Below, in pieces: positions 28,003-37,601 of a DNA stretch of 49,258 bases. This stretch comes from Gemmatimonadota bacterium. GTDB taxonomy: Bacteria; Gemmatimonadota; Gemmatimonadetes; Longimicrobiales; Gaopeijiaceae. The stretch covers positions 1-49,258 of the forward strand of contig QJYK01000234.1 of the NCBI GenBank assembly GCA_003248075.1, given 5' to 3'. Below the pieces are notes generated by a model, which did not search any database, was not told the DNA's origin, and saw only the letters and a list, made by a program, of their open reading frames with translations. The position numbers and the translations under genes are program-made. Each line of letters starts with the position of its first letter. The first letter of the stretch is position 1.

Positions 28003-28020
28003 TCGCCGCCGTTGCGGCGA
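28003..28020 (+). terminator. Small hairpin after gcvT
   Basis: TCGCCGC-cgtt-GCGGCGA forms a perfect 7-bp stem, 27 nt after the gcvT stop, without a T-run. It may end the hslV-gcvT transcript. The rest of the 179-nt gap (27977-28155) contains a second imperfect hairpin around 28100-28129 but no recognisable gene, promoter or riboswitch. Confidence 0.4.
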
Positions 28021-28155
28021 GGAGCTTGGGAATGGAACAACCGAAGAACCGCTGCGGCCAAATAGAGGTGGCGATCGACAGGGATGGGTGTGTCTCGCGA
28101 CGCCGGCCCCGTTCTCCCGAGGCCGGTCGATCCCGCCGGGGCGCTTAGTCGGACC

Positions 28156-28686
28156 ATGCGTATCGGGATCCTCACGGTCAGTGACGGCTGCGCCTACGGC
28201 GAGCGCGAGGACGTCAGTGGCGCGCTCATCGCGGCGTGGGCGCACGGGCGTGGCTACGAGGTTGCCTGCAAAGAGGTGGTCCCGGACGAGGTCGGCAGGA
28301 TCGCCGGGTCGCTCCTGCCCTGGTGCGACGAGCTGGGCTTGGACCTCGTGCTCACGACCGGTGGCACCGGTTTCGGGCCCCGGGACGTGACTCCCGAAGC
28401 GACGCTTGCGGTCCTGGAGCGCCTGGCACCGGGGATCGCCGAGGAGATCCGTCGTCGAGGGGTCGTCAAGACCCCGCTGGCGGTCCTGTCTCGAGGGGTC
28501 GCCGGAACCCGGGGGCGGACGTTCCTCGTCAACCTGCCGGGCAGCCCAGGAGGCGTGCGTGACGGCCTCGACGTCTTGTCCGCATGGGTCGACCACGCTG
28601 TGGGGCTGATCCGTGGGGAGAACCCCGCCCATCCACATCCCCGAAAGGCCGGGGGAGACGCCGCGCCCGCGGAGCTCGGCTCATGA
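28156..28686 (+). CDS. MoaB/Mog-family molybdopterin adenylyltransferase-like protein
   Basis: This 176-residue protein is of the MoaB/Mog/MoeA-type molybdopterin-binding fold. The N terminus is [22 protein letters not shown]. The substrate loop [17 protein letters not shown] (about 69-85) and the C-terminal [12 protein letters not shown] are both intact. Known members adenylate molybdopterin before molybdenum insertion. ATG 28156 was preferred over an in-frame ATG at 28084, which would add 24 residues without homology, although the region 28081-28090 does have purine-rich bases. The stop overlaps the start of the sigma-54 activator (ATGA), an unusual pairing. No other molybdopterin gene is in the window. 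Confidence 0.88.
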   Translation: MRIGILTVSDGCAYGEREDVSGALIAAWAHGRGYEVACKEVVPDEVGRIAGSLLPWCDELGLDLVLTTGGTGFGPRDVTPEATLAVLERLAPGIAEEIRRRGVVKTPLAVLSRGVAGTRGRTFLVNLPGSPGGVRDGLDVLSAWVDHAVGLIRGENPAHPHPRKAGGDAAPAELGS

Positions 28687-30290
28687 AGGAAGACGTGGTC
28701 TTGGTTTCGACCCACGACCTGCGGCGCGCCGGGGCGCTACGCGACGCGTTCGAGAGGGCGGGGTACGGCAGCGATCTGGTGACCCCGAGCGAGGAGTTGC
28801 TCCAGAAGGGCGCCGTGCTTCTGGTGCTCACGGGCGGCCTCGCGGACGGAGGAGGCTTGCTTGCACGGCAGGCCCGCGCGGCGCTGCACGTTCCCGTGTT
28901 CGCCATCGCCGAGAGCGGCAAGCTCCCGCCCGCCCTTCGCCCCGGCTTCGACGAGGTGTTCGACGCTTCGGCGTCGGCGGCGGACGTGGCCGCGGTCGGC
29001 CGTACCGTCATCGAGCGCCGCCGCCTCCAGCGGATCACCGGGATCGTGGGCGAGACGGACGCGATCCGTGAGGCGTTGGAGCGAGTGGTCCAGATCGCGC
29101 CGGTGCATTCGACCGTCCTGGTCACCGGCGAATCGGGCACGGGGAAAGAGCTGGTGGCCCGTGGCATACACGCGCTCTCGCCTCGGCGACACAAACCCTT
29201 CATCGCCGTCAACGTCGCCGCCTTGTCCGAGACGCTCCTCGAGTCCGAGCTTTTCGGGCACGAGAAGGGTGCGTTCACGGGGGCCATCGATGCGAGACGC
29301 GGACTCTTCGAGCTGGCAGATGGCGGTACGATCTTCCTGGACGAGATCGGCGAGATGCCCCTCGCGACGCAGACCAAGCTCCTCCGCGTTCTGGAACAGC
29401 GGGAGTTCCACCGTGTGGGGGGCGAGAAGACGCTTCGCGTCGATGTGCGCATCATCGCCGCCACGAATCAGGACCTCCGGCAGCTGGTCGCGATCGGTGA
29501 GTTTCGGCGGGACCTCTACTTCCGCCTGAACGTGCTCCAGATCGCACTTCCGGCGCTTCGCGAGCGCAGGGCCGACATCCCCCTCCTGGTGGATGCCTTC
29601 GTGACTGAGGCTTCAGAGCGACACGATCGGGCCTTCCCGGGCATCTCGGGCGAGGCCATGGCCATCCTGCGCGACTATGCTTGGCCCGGTAACGTCCGGG
29701 AGCTGCGCAATCTCGTCGAGTCGATGGTCGTCCTCTCGCCCGGGCGGATGATCCAGCCGGAGGACATCCCCCGTGAGGTGCGTGCGGGGAGGGGTGGAAC
29801 CCTCCTTCCCGCGCCCATCCCGCGCGCTCAGGCCCCGAGCGAGGGAAGGGACCTCCGACCCGAGCTGGAGTTCATCTTCCGCACGCTGGTGGACTTGCGT
29901 GTCGATATGGACGAGTTGCGTCGCGAATTCGAGGCCTATCGGCGTGAGTCGTCGACGGTCTACGTCCACGGTGACCCGACGCCTTCCGGGCTGGAGATCC
30001 CCTCGGCGGCGGTCGAGGTCGGCGGACGGCCCCTGCGTTCATCCGGGGAGGGATGGGAAGATGTGCGGGAGCGGGCAGGGGAAGGCGGCCCCGAAGCGGC
30101 TGGTACGACGAGTCACGAAGACGGGGTGGTCGTCTATCGTCCGGGCATGAGCATGGAGGACCTGGAGCGGGAGGCGATCCGCGTGGCGCTCACGTCGGTG
30201 GCCGGCAACCGACGAAAGGCCGCGGAGCTGCTGGGCATCGGAGAGCGGACGCTGTACCGGAAGATCGGGAAGTACGGGCTGGAGGACTGA
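28683..30290 (+). CDS. Sigma-54-dependent activator with degenerate receiver domain
   Basis: This 535-residue enhancer-binding protein has a complete AAA+ domain: Walker A GESGTGKE (149-156), GAFTGA (196-201), Walker [10 protein letters not shown] (about 216-224), and [13 protein letters not shown]. It also has a C-terminal Fis helix-turn-helix ([25 protein letters not shown]). The first about 115 residues have receiver-like length and hydrophobic pattern. They lack the acidic pair (VSTHD instead of DDD) and the phospho-accepting Asp (VLLVLTGG), and the KP motif is replaced by VFDASAS. It should not be phosphorylated by a normal kinase. A long linker (about 370-480) includes an acidic/Arg-rich helix. 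Its ATG overlaps the molybdopterin-family gene. Target genes are unknown. Confidence 0.9.
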   Translation: MKEDVVLVSTHDLRRAGALRDAFERAGYGSDLVTPSEELLQKGAVLLVLTGGLADGGGLLARQARAALHVPVFAIAESGKLPPALRPGFDEVFDASASAADVAAVGRTVIERRRLQRITGIVGETDAIREALERVVQIAPVHSTVLVTGESGTGKELVARGIHALSPRRHKPFIAVNVAALSETLLESELFGHEKGAFTGAIDARRGLFELADGGTIFLDEIGEMPLATQTKLLRVLEQREFHRVGGEKTLRVDVRIIAATNQDLRQLVAIGEFRRDLYFRLNVLQIALPALRERRADIPLLVDAFVTEASERHDRAFPGISGEAMAILRDYAWPGNVRELRNLVESMVVLSPGRMIQPEDIPREVRAGRGGTLLPAPIPRAQAPSEGRDLRPELEFIFRTLVDLRVDMDELRREFEAYRRESSTVYVHGDPTPSGLEIPSAAVEVGGRPLRSSGEGWEDVRERAGEGGPEAAGTTSHEDGVVVYRPGMSMEDLEREAIRVALTSVAGNRRKAAELLGIGERTLYRKIGKYGLED

Positions 30291-30296
30291 AGCCCA

Positions 30297-30920
30297 TCAC
30301 AGGGGGCCGGCCTGCGGCCCCGGACGACGTGATCGCGCGCGCGCCCGCTCGGCCTGCACCACGGGCAGGATGGACGCCCAGGCGCGGCTCTCCACGAGTC
30401 CGTAGGCGACGACGAGGTCGGATTCCAGGTCGACATTCGCCGCGAAGGCATACACCGCCACCTCGGTGCGCCGCTGCGCCAGGCGCCGCTGACCCCACGA
30501 CGGAGTAATGGGGATGATCGTGGTGGGCCGAAGTCGGATCCCACGGGACACGAGCTGGAGCTCCTCGGGCACGAAAGTCGTCTCCGGGGCGTCCGAGAAG
30601 AACGAAACCAGGAAGAGCGTGGGGTCGGGGACCCCCGAGCGACGCACCGCCTCTGGCAGGTGCAGACTCACCAGGCCCGAGAGGCGCCGGTAGGTGTCCG
30701 GCGCGGTTGCGCGTGTCACGGACTCGTCGAGGGGGACGACCTTGATCTCGAGCGGACCGCTTCGGAGCCCGACGGTCACCTCCTCCTGGCGCAGGGTCCC
30801 GAGACCCGGCGGTGGAAGGCCCTCGAGGGACTCGGGTGCCCCGCCCGCAGCGGGGACGCAACCGAGCCACGACAGCGCTCCTGCCAGCACAAGTCGGGGA
30901 TTCACGCCGAGCGCCTTCAT
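30297..30920 (-). CDS. Hypothetical exported protein, third gene of the lon-engB operon
   Basis: I do not recognise this 207-residue protein. The N terminus ([27 protein letters not shown]) is a signal peptide with a possible but imperfect lipobox (WLGC). The mature part contains beta-strand-like segments (EVTVGLRSGPLEIKVVPLDESV, TLFLVSFFSDAPETTF, IRLRPTTIIPITPSWG) and ends in an Arg-rich tail. The phrase ETTFVPEELQLVSRGIRLRP suggests a surface or envelope domain, but no family is claimed. Its ATG overlaps the engB stop (ATGA), which supports it being real and co-expressed. It is convergent with the activator at 28683 with only 6 nt between stops. Confidence 0.75.
   Translation of the reverse strand: MKALGVNPRLVLAGALSWLGCVPAAGGAPESLEGLPPPGLGTLRQEEVTVGLRSGPLEIKVVPLDESVTRATAPDTYRRLSGLVSLHLPEAVRRSGVPDPTLFLVSFFSDAPETTFVPEELQLVSRGIRLRPTTIIPITPSWGQRRLAQRRTEVAVYAFAANVDLESDLVVAYGLVESRAWASILPVVQAERARARSRRPGPQAGPL
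30303..30321. terminator. Possible bidirectional hairpin at the convergent 30290/30297 junction
   Basis: GGGGCCG (30303-30309) and CGGCCCC (30315-30321) pair as a 7-bp stem with a 5-nt loop, just past the activator stop and inside the last codons of the hypothetical gene. No T-run is present on either side. It could serve both converging transcripts. Confidence 0.35.
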
Positions 30921-31537
30921 TCGCGAGCCGACCCATCCGTCGCTCCGGGCGCGCCCAGGAGGTCGTCCAGCGCCGACAGGAGCTCCTCCCGACCCTCGCC
31001 GGTCTTCGACGAGAACGGGACCAGCTGCTCCTGGTCCAGGCTCAGCTCACGGAGGGCACGTGCGACGGAGTCCCGGCGCTGCTGGGCCTTCAGCTTGTCC
31101 ATCTTGGTGAGAACGACCAGCGCGGGGACGCCGAGCCGGGCCAGGTACTCGACCATCGCCCGATCGTGCTCAGTCGGCGGATGTCGCGCGTCGACCAGAT
31201 GGACGACGCCATGCACCTGGCCGGACTCACCCAGGTACCACTCGATCAGGGACCTCCACCCTTCGCGCACCTCGGTGGGGACCCGGGCGAACCCGAAGCC
31301 GGGGAGGTCCACAAGGAAGAACGCGTCGTTGACCCGGTAGAAGTTGAGTGCCTGGGTCTTTCCGGGCGTCGCGGACACATGCGCGATCTTGCGGCGGGTC
31401 CGCCGGAGCAAGGTGTTGATCAGCGACGACTTGCCCACGTTCGAGCGGCCGGAGAACGCGATCTGCGGGTGCCCTCCCGGTGGCGGGGACCCCCGGGTCA
31501 CGACGGAGGCCACGAACTCGGCGGATCGGATCTTCAT
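30917..31537 (-). CDS. engB: Ribosome-biogenesis GTPase EngB (YsxC/YihA)
   Basis: EngB is an essential GTPase that helps assemble the large ribosomal subunit. The 206-residue product shows all G motifs: G1 [15 protein letters not shown]2 region ATPGKTQ, G3 DLPGFGFA, G4 TKMDK, and G5 PFSSKTGEG. The N-terminal RSAEFVASV is typical of the family. The start overlaps the lon stop and its stop overlaps the hypothetical gene at 30297 (both ATGA), making a coupled three-gene unit. Confidence 0.95.
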   Translation of the reverse strand: MKIRSAEFVASVVTRGSPPPGGHPQIAFSGRSNVGKSSLINTLLRRTRRKIAHVSATPGKTQALNFYRVNDAFFLVDLPGFGFARVPTEVREGWRSLIEWYLGESGQVHGVVHLVDARHPPTEHDRAMVEYLARLGVPALVVLTKMDKLKAQQRRDSVARALRELSLDQEQLVPFSSKTGEGREELLSALDDLLGAPGATDGSARE

Positions 31538-33945
31538 CCGTGCGGGACGGGCAGGGTCACTCCGTGCTCGGCCGACGCGCCGACCGTTCGACGGGCCGGG
31601 CTGCGGGGAAGGGCGGCTTCCAGAACCTCATCCATCGAGCGAACGGTGGTGAACGCCACCTGCTCGTGCACCTCGTGGGGCAGTAGCTCGAGGTCCGAGG
31701 TGTTGGCTTCCGGAAGGACGACGGTCCGGATCCCCGCCCGGAGGGCCGCAACGGCCTTCTCCTTGATGCCGCCGACTCCCAGCACCCTCCCGCGCAGCGT
31801 GATCTCGCCGGTCATGGCGACGTCCGCCCGCGTAGGGATGTCGGTGAGCGCCGAGATCAGCGCCACCGCGATCGTGATCCCCGCCGAGGGCCCGTCTTTG
31901 GGGGTGGCGCCCTCCGGGATGTGGATGTGCACGTCGACCTTCTCGTGGAACTGAGGGGTCAGTCCCAACAGCTCGGACCGCGAGCGGGCGTACGTCACCG
32001 CCGCCTGGGCGGATTCCTTCATGACATCGCCGAGCGTTCCGGTCAGGCGTAGGGTGCCGTTCCCGGGCAGGATCGCCACCTCCACGTCCAGGACCTCGCC
32101 CCCTGCCGCCGTCCAGGCGAGGCCGTTGGCGATCCCGATCCTCTCCGACTCCTGGTCTCTGTCCGGAGGGGCGTACGGTGGCGGGCCCAGGAGCCGTCGC
32201 AGGTCGTCGGGGACGATCGAGCCGGATCTCGTGTCCCCTTCCGCCACGCTCCGGGCGATCTTCCGTGCAATCCTCGACAGACGACGGTCGAGCTCCCGGA
32301 CGCCAGCTTCGCGGGTGTATCTGTCGATGACGAGGTGGACCGCATCCGCCGAAAGGTCGACGTCTATCGCGGCCAGACCGTGGCGGCTCGCCTGGCGCGG
32401 CCAAAGGAAGCGCGCGGCGATCTCGCGCTTCTCGGTGTCGAGATAGCCCGGAAGCCGGATCACCTCCATGCGGTCCCGAAGCGGCTCGGGGATCCCCTGA
32501 AGCGTGTTCGCCGTCGCCACGAAGAGCACGTCCGAGAGATCGTACTCCATCTCGAGGTAATGATCGGTGAACGTCCTGTTCTGCTCGGGATCGAGAACCT
32601 CGAGCAACGCGGCTCCCGGATCTCCGTGGAAGTCACGCGCCAACTTGTCGATCTCGTCGAGCAGGAAGACGGGATTGGTCGTGCCACTTCTGCGCATCCC
32701 CTGGATGACGCGCCCGGGGAGCGCCCCCACGTACGTCCGCCGGTGGCCCCGGATCTCCGCCTCGTCGCGCACTCCCCCGAGGCTGACGCGGACGAACTCC
32801 CGTCCGAGTGCATCGGCGATGCTCCGGCCCAGGGAGGTCTTCCCAACGCCGGGCGGTCCCACCAGGCAGAGGATCGGACCCCGCATCTCGCGCACGAGGG
32901 ACAGCACGGCCACGTGGTCGAGAATGCGCTCCTTGACCTCTTTCAGCCCGAAGTGTGCCGCCTCCAGCACCGTCGTGGCATGGCTCACGTCGAGGTTGTC
33001 CTGCGAGCGCCCCATCCAGGGAAGCGCGGCCACCCAGTCAAGGTACGTCCGGATGACGGCGGCCTCCGGTGCCACAGGGTTGAGCTTCTTGAGGCGGGAC
33101 AGCTCCCTGTCGGCCCTTTCACGGACCTCCGGCGGAAGCATCGCGCGACGTAGATCGTCCTCGACCTCCGCCCACTCGTCGTCGAGGTCGCGGGCCGGCT
33201 CCCGGTGCAGAGGCCGAAGCCCCTGGCCGAAGTCCTGCGGCACCTCACCGAACTGGAGCTGGATCTGACGCTCCAGCTTGGCCTCGATGCGCAGGATCTC
33301 GAGCTCGCGGGTGAGCAGCTCCTTGAGGATCGCGAGATGCTCGGCCGGGTCCGCCGCCTCCAGTAGCTCCTGCTTCTCGGTGGTGGCCACGAGGAGGTGC
33401 CCGGAAACCAGATGGGCCAACCGAACCCGGTCGGCGTCCGCCGAGAGCAGGCTGGGCAGCTCGTCCGGGATCCGCTCGTTGAGCCGCGCGTACTCGGTGT
33501 AAAGACGGACGACGTCTCTGGCGCCCTCGACGAGCTCGCGTGTCGGCGGCACCGGGCCCTCCGATTCCCGCGGCGTCAGCAGGTCGATGGAGGCCCGCAG
33601 GGCGTCGGTCGACGTCCTCAGACGCCGGATGCGTGCTCGTCCCAGTCCTTCCAGCACGACCCTCGCGGTCGCGTCGGGGAGCGTGGACACCTGCACCACC
33701 CGCGCGATCGTTCCCACTCGGAAGATCTCCCCACCCCCGGGGTCGTCCACGGCCGGGTCTTTCTGCGCCACCAGAAGCAGAAGGCCGTCCCCCTCCTGGG
33801 CTTCGGAGAGCGCTGCGACGGAGCGGGGGCGGCCGATCAGCAGCGGCAGCACCATGTAGGGGAAGAAGACGATGTCGCGGAGAGCCACGACCGGCAGTCG
33901 GTCGGGAACTTGGAGCTGGTCGTCTACCCGTACGAGGGTCGCCAT
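31534..33945 (-). CDS. lon: ATP-dependent protease Lon
   Basis: Lon degrades damaged and regulatory proteins. The 803-residue protein has the N-terminal LAN domain (about 10-200, starting [19 protein letters not shown]) and a coiled middle region. The AAA+ domain has Walker [11 protein letters not shown] and Walker [12 protein letters not shown]. The C-terminal protease domain has the Ser-Lys dyad: Ser in [11 protein letters not shown] and Lys in [14 protein letters not shown]. Length is normal for LonA. It is first in lon-engB-hypothetical and sits downstream of a terminator that separates it from clpX. No promoter was confidently identified in the 135-nt gap. Confidence 0.97.
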   Translation of the reverse strand: MATLVRVDDQLQVPDRLPVVALRDIVFFPYMVLPLLIGRPRSVAALSEAQEGDGLLLLVAQKDPAVDDPGGGEIFRVGTIARVVQVSTLPDATARVVLEGLGRARIRRLRTSTDALRASIDLLTPRESEGPVPPTRELVEGARDVVRLYTEYARLNERIPDELPSLLSADADRVRLAHLVSGHLLVATTEKQELLEAADPAEHLAILKELLTRELEILRIEAKLERQIQLQFGEVPQDFGQGLRPLHREPARDLDDEWAEVEDDLRRAMLPPEVRERADRELSRLKKLNPVAPEAAVIRTYLDWVAALPWMGRSQDNLDVSHATTVLEAAHFGLKEVKERILDHVAVLSLVREMRGPILCLVGPPGVGKTSLGRSIADALGREFVRVSLGGVRDEAEIRGHRRTYVGALPGRVIQGMRRSGTTNPVFLLDEIDKLARDFHGDPGAALLEVLDPEQNRTFTDHYLEMEYDLSDVLFVATANTLQGIPEPLRDRMEVIRLPGYLDTEKREIAARFLWPRQASRHGLAAIDVDLSADAVHLVIDRYTREAGVRELDRRLSRIARKIARSVAEGDTRSGSIVPDDLRRLLGPPPYAPPDRDQESERIGIANGLAWTAAGGEVLDVEVAILPGNGTLRLTGTLGDVMKESAQAAVTYARSRSELLGLTPQFHEKVDVHIHIPEGATPKDGPSAGITIAVALISALTDIPTRADVAMTGEITLRGRVLGVGGIKEKAVAALRAGIRTVVLPEANTSDLELLPHEVHEQVAFTTVRSMDEVLEAALPRSPARRTVGASAEHGVTLPVPHG

Positions 33946-34017
33946 CAGGCGCGGCTCCCGGAACGCTGAGAGGGTTCGACAGGCAATCGTACCGTTCCGG
34001 ATGCCGCGGGAAAAGGA

Positions 34018-34049
34018 GCGGCCCCCGCGACGCCGGTCGCGGGGGCCGC
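34018..34049 (-). terminator. Rho-independent terminator after clpX
   Basis: Arms at 34018-34030 and 34037-34049 form a perfect 13-bp GC-rich stem with a 6-nt loop. Read on the minus strand it is followed by ctcctttt. It lies 31 nt past the clpX stop and ends the tig-clpP-clpX transcript before lon. It is the clearest intrinsic terminator in the window. Confidence 0.8.
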
Positions 34050-34080
34050 CTTGTCGCCTAAGCGACGATCGCCAGGGACC

Positions 34081-35316
34081 TCAGGCCTCTTTCTTCCGCT
34101 CCTCGGGATTCAGAACGAGCAGGGGGGGAACGCCGGACTCCACCGCATCGGGCGTGACGATGACCTCGCGCACGTCTTTGCGCGACGGAATCTCGAACAT
34201 GACGTCACGCATCACTTCCTCGATGATCGAGCGCAGGCCCCGCGCGCCGGTGCCACGCTCCAATGTCTTGCCGGCGATCGCCTGTATCGCCTCGCGGTCG
34301 AAGGTCAGGCCAATGCCCTCGAGCTCGAACATCTTCGTGTACTGCTTCACCAGCGCGTTCTTCGGTTCCTCGAGGATGCGCACCAGTGCTTCCTTGTCGA
34401 GGCTGTCGAGGTGCACGCTCACCGGAAGGCGTCCCACGAGCTCCGGGATTAGGCCGAAGCGCTGGAGATCCTCGGGCTCGACGAACTTCAGGACGTTCCC
34501 TTCCCAGTCCAGGGAGCGCTCCTCACCGCCGAAGCCGATTCTGCGTTTCCCCACCCGTGCCTCGACGATCTTCTCCAGCCCGTCGAAGGCGCCCCCGCAG
34601 ATGAACAGGATGTTGCGGGTGTTGATCTGGATGTATTCCTGCTGGGGGTGCTTCCGTCCGCCCTGCGGTGGGACGCTGGCGACGGTACCCTCGAGGATCT
34701 TGAGCAGGGCCTGCTGGACACCCTCGCCGGAGACGTCGCGCGTGATGGAGGGGTTCTCCGACTTGCGCGCGATCTTGTCCATCTCGTCGATGTAGACGAT
34801 GCCGCGCTCGCACTCGGCGATGTTGAAGTCGGCGGCCTGGAGCAACCGAACCAGGATGTTCTCGACGTCCTCGCCCACGTAGCCCGCTTCGGTGAGCGTG
34901 GTGGCGTCGGCGATGGTGAAGGGCACCTGAAGGATGCGCGCCAGCGTCTGGGCCAGAAGGGTCTTCCCGACGCCCGTGGGCCCGATCAGGAGGATGTTGG
35001 CCTTGTCGAGCTCGACCTCGTCGAGCACGCCCTGATGGTTGACGCGCTTGTAGTGGTTGTAAACCGCGACGGCGAGGGCCCGCTTGGCGGTCTCCTGCCC
35101 GATGACGTACTGGTCCAGAACGTCCTTGATCTCTTCGGGCGTCGGGCTCGGGACCGCCGCGCCCTGTGCGTCCCGCTCCTCCTCTTCCGCGAGGATCTCG
35201 TTGCAGAGGGAGATGCACTCGTTGCAGATGTAGACGTTGGGCCCCGAGATGAACTTCTTGACGCTCTCCTTCGACTTGCCGCAGAAGCTACAGCGGAGGT
35301 GTTTATCGCTCGTCAT
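34081..35316 (-). CDS. clpX: ATP-dependent Clp protease ATP-binding subunit ClpX
   Basis: ClpX is the AAA+ unfoldase that feeds ClpP. The 411-residue protein has the N-terminal zinc-binding domain with four Cys (C9, C12, C31, C34), which recognises substrates. It also has Walker [12 protein letters not shown], the pore motif AGYVGEDVE, Walker [12 protein letters not shown], and the IGF loop ([10 protein letters not shown]) that docks onto ClpP. The sensor-2 Arg region ([16 protein letters not shown]) is intact. It follows clpP by 107 nt, a gap that holds a palindrome described separately. Confidence 0.97.
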   Translation of the reverse strand: MTSDKHLRCSFCGKSKESVKKFISGPNVYICNECISLCNEILAEEEERDAQGAAVPSPTPEEIKDVLDQYVIGQETAKRALAVAVYNHYKRVNHQGVLDEVELDKANILLIGPTGVGKTLLAQTLARILQVPFTIADATTLTEAGYVGEDVENILVRLLQAADFNIAECERGIVYIDEMDKIARKSENPSITRDVSGEGVQQALLKILEGTVASVPPQGGRKHPQQEYIQINTRNILFICGGAFDGLEKIVEARVGKRRIGFGGEERSLDWEGNVLKFVEPEDLQRFGLIPELVGRLPVSVHLDSLDKEALVRILEEPKNALVKQYTKMFELEGIGLTFDREAIQAIAGKTLERGTGARGLRSIIEEVMRDVMFEIPSRKDVREVIVTPDAVESGVPPLLVLNPEERKKEA

Positions 35317-35384
35317 GGACCGATCCTCGGATCTCCGTTCCCCGTGCTCGATCGAACCGGCCCGCCCGAGGCCCTTTTCCAGTT

Positions 35385-35401
35385 TGGCGCCTCAGGCGCC
35401 A
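35385..35401. repeat. Perfect 17-bp palindrome between clpP and clpX
   Basis: TGGCGCCT-c-AGGCGCCA is a perfect inverted repeat with a single central base. It lies 22 nt past the clpP stop and about 70 nt before clpX. As RNA it makes a 7-bp stem with a 3-nt loop but no U-run, so termination would be inefficient. A repressor operator or an RNA-processing site that sets the clpP:clpX ratio are alternatives. Confidence 0.5.
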
Positions 35402-35423
35402 TAAGGGAACACTCACGTAACAT

Positions 35424-36047
35424 TCAGGTCGCGTCCGCGTCCCTCGGCCGGCCCTGCGTCGGCACCGGACCTTCGAGAACGTGGTCGATGATTCCGTACT
35501 CCATCGCCTCGTGGGGGCTGAGGAAACGGTCCCGATCGACGTCCTCGGCGACCCGCTCGAGCGGCTGACCGGTGTGCTTGGCCAGGATGCCGTTGAGCTT
35601 CTCGCGGATGTACAGGATCTCCTTGGCGGCGATGTCGATGTCCGCGGCGGTCCCCTGTGCCCCGGAAGATGGCTGATGGATCATGATCCGGGAGTTCGGG
35701 AGCGCGTTGCGCTTGCCCTTGGCCCCGGCCGTGAGCAGGACCGCCCCCATGGACGCGCACATTCCGACGCAAAAGGTCGACACCGGCGCCCGGAGATGCT
35801 GCATCGTGTCGTAGATGGCCATTCCGGCGTAGACGCTTCCGCCGGGTGAGTTGATGTACATATAGATGTCGCGCTCCGGGTCCTCGGCGTCCAGGAAGAG
35901 CAGCTGCGCGACGATGATATTGGCCACGTTGTCGTCGATGGCGCTGCCCAGGAAGACGATCCGGTCCATGAGCAGCCGACTGAAGATGTCGTAGCTGCGC
36001 TCCCCGCGGCTGGTTCGCTCGATGACGTACGGTGGAAAGATCGGCAT
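35424..36047 (-). CDS. clpP: ATP-dependent Clp protease proteolytic subunit ClpP
   Basis: ClpP forms the tetradecameric Ser-protease barrel of ClpXP. The 207-residue product has the catalytic Ser in [11 protein letters not shown], His in [10 protein letters not shown], and Asp in the [12 protein letters not shown] region. The [27 protein letters not shown] and [19 protein letters not shown] segments are standard. The short N terminus ([26 protein letters not shown]) matches the mature family form. A GGAG ribosome-binding site precedes the ATG. It lies 24 nt after tig and before clpX, the common tig-clpP-clpX order. Confidence 0.97.
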   Translation of the reverse strand: MPIFPPYVIERTSRGERSYDIFSRLLMDRIVFLGSAIDDNVANIIVAQLLFLDAEDPERDIYMYINSPGGSVYAGMAIYDTMQHLRAPVSTFCVGMCASMGAVLLTAGAKGKRNALPNSRIMIHQPSSGAQGTAADIDIAAKEILYIREKLNGILAKHTGQPLERVAEDVDRDRFLSPHEAMEYGIIDHVLEGPVPTQGRPRDADAT

Positions 36048-36071
36048 GGGGTTCTCCGTCGGCGCCGACCC

Positions 36072-37346
36072 TCAGGTGGCGGGCGCGTCCGTGATCTCGG
36101 ACTGGGACTTGAGGAAGTCGAAGACTTTGCGCTCGGTGATGTCGCGCTCGAGGGGCTCGAGGCGACCGGCCTTCTGAAGGCTCGCGTAGACTTTCTCCGG
36201 CGGGCTGCCGCTCCGCTGGGCGATCTGCGATACGGCCTCGTCGATGTCCTGCTCGGTCGCCTCGAGCCGCTGTGTGGTGGCCACCCGATCGATCACCAGC
36301 AGCCGCTTCACGGCGCGCTCCGCCTCGGGGCGGATGCTCTCCTTGATCTCGGATGCACGCTCGGGAGGCAATCCCGGCTGGTCGCCGATCAACCCATCCA
36401 CGTATCGCTCCACCATGGATTTCGGCACTTCGAACGGGTTCGCCTCGACGAGCAGGTCCAGGAGGCGCCCGCGCACGACCGCCTCCGTCCGCTCGGTCGC
36501 CTCGCGCTCGAGGTCCGCGCGAATCCGCTCCGTGAGCTCGGCGAGCCCCGAGAAATCGCCGACCTTCTGCGCGAAGGCGTCGTCGACCTCGGGCAGCTCG
36601 AGGACCTTCCGCCCCCGGAGGGTGAGCCCGACCCGTTCCGTGACTCCCCGTCGTTCCTCGTCCGGGAAGTCCGCGGGGAAGGTGACGTCGAACTCGCCGC
36701 TCGCCCCGATTTCCAGACTCTTGATCGCGGCCTCGATATCGGGAATCGCCTGGTCCTCGCCCAGGACGAACTCATATTCCTTGTCGGTCGCGTCAGACGC
36801 GGCGGGGTCGAGCTTGCGCAGGTGTACCTCAACCATGTCCCGGTCACCCGGGGCACCCTCCAACACCGGGACCCAGGTGCCATTCTGCTCGCGGACGCCC
36901 TGCAACATCCGCTCCACGTCGCCGTCCTCCACGGCAAGCCTTGGCCGCTCGACGACGAACCCACCCAGACGGCCGATCTCGATGGTCGGCTGGACGTCGA
37001 AGGCGATCGTGAAGGTCACGTCGCTACGCGGCTCGTAGGAGAGCTCCTCGATCTCGCCGTCGCTGATGGGGCGCAGATCCTCCGCCTCGAGGGCGCGGCG
37101 GTAGGCCTGCCCGACGAGCTTGTCCAGGGCCTCCTGCCGAAGGGCACCTCCGAAGCGGGACTCGACGACCGTCTTCGGCACGCGGCCCTTTCGGAAGCCC
37201 TTGAGGTTCACCCGCTTTGCGAGGGCGGCAGCCGCGCGCCGCTCCTCCTCGGCGACGATGGATGCCGGGATGGTCACGCTCATCCTTCGGCGCCAGCGCT
37301 CCTGCTCCTGGACGGAGATCTGGAGACGCGATGCGTCGATCGTCAT
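36072..37346 (-). CDS. tig: Trigger factor, ribosome-associated chaperone
   Basis: Trigger factor binds near the ribosome exit tunnel and holds nascent chains. The 424-residue product has the ribosome-docking signature GFRKGRVPKTVVESRFG in the N-terminal domain, a PPIase-type middle domain (about 145-235, GDRDMVEVHLRKL), and a long helical C-terminal domain. ATG 37346 (MTIDASRLQISVQEQERW) was chosen, with a GAGGGC site; the open frame further upstream merely reads through the tRNA gene. It is the first protein gene after tRNA-Leu and probably shares its transcript. Confidence 0.95.
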   Translation of the reverse strand: MTIDASRLQISVQEQERWRRRMSVTIPASIVAEEERRAAAALAKRVNLKGFRKGRVPKTVVESRFGGALRQEALDKLVGQAYRRALEAEDLRPISDGEIEELSYEPRSDVTFTIAFDVQPTIEIGRLGGFVVERPRLAVEDGDVERMLQGVREQNGTWVPVLEGAPGDRDMVEVHLRKLDPAASDATDKEYEFVLGEDQAIPDIEAAIKSLEIGASGEFDVTFPADFPDEERRGVTERVGLTLRGRKVLELPEVDDAFAQKVGDFSGLAELTERIRADLEREATERTEAVVRGRLLDLLVEANPFEVPKSMVERYVDGLIGDQPGLPPERASEIKESIRPEAERAVKRLLVIDRVATTQRLEATEQDIDEAVSQIAQRSGSPPEKVYASLQKAGRLEPLERDITERKVFDFLKSQSEITDAPAT

Positions 37347-37397
37347 GCCCTCGGCTTGCTCCACGCGCAGGTGAGAGGGATCGGGGTCGGCCCGGAG

Positions 37398-37480
37398 TGC
37401 GAAAGGGGGGACTCGAACCCCCACGGCACGAGGCCACGAGATCCTAAGTCTCGCGCGTCTACCAGTTCCGCCACTTTCGC
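37398..37480 (-). tRNA. tRNA-Leu (anticodon UAG)
   Basis: Read on the minus strand, the acceptor arm GCGAAAG/CTTTCGC closes a full cloverleaf of 83 nt with a long variable arm, as expected for a type II tRNA. The anticodon loop CTTAGGA gives UAG, reading CUA and related leucine codons. The T-arm GGGGG-TTCGAGT-CCCCC is present, the discriminator is A, and CCA is not encoded. It lies 51 nt upstream of tig. Confidence 0.95.
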
Positions 37481-37500
37481 GGGGGGTTGGATTCCCGCCA

Positions 37501-37530
37501 AAGATAAACCCGGCGGAGCAAGCGGTTCAA
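37501..37530 (-). promoter_or_regulatory. Promoter for tRNA-Leu (and probably tig-clpP-clpX)
   Basis: On the minus strand TTGAAC (37530-37525) is followed by an 18-bp spacer and TATCTT (37506-37501). This is the same geometry as the pilM promoter. Transcription would begin about 12 nt before the tRNA 5' end. No terminator was seen between the tRNA and tig. Confidence 0.55.
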
Positions 37531-37545
37531 CGCCGTCCGACCGGG

Positions 37546-37579
37546 CGGGGGGCGGGGGCCCCGCGCTCCCCGCCCCCCG
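37546..37579 (-). terminator. GC-rich hairpin after htrA
   Basis: CGGGGGGCGGGG (37546-37557) and CCCCGCCCCCCG (37568-37579) form a perfect 12-bp stem with a 10-nt loop. It lies 22 nt past the htrA stop. There is no U-run, but its stability and position between htrA and the tRNA promoter make a terminator likely. Confidence 0.6.
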
Positions 37580-37601
37580 TCCAGCAGCCAGGACCCTGTG
37601 G

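Noticed and set aside
37346-37424. An N-terminal extension of trigger factor running into tRNA-Leu
   Set aside because: The added residues (GVRVPPFA...) are the usual translation of a tRNA 3' half; ATG 37346 has a ribosome-binding site and the standard N terminus.
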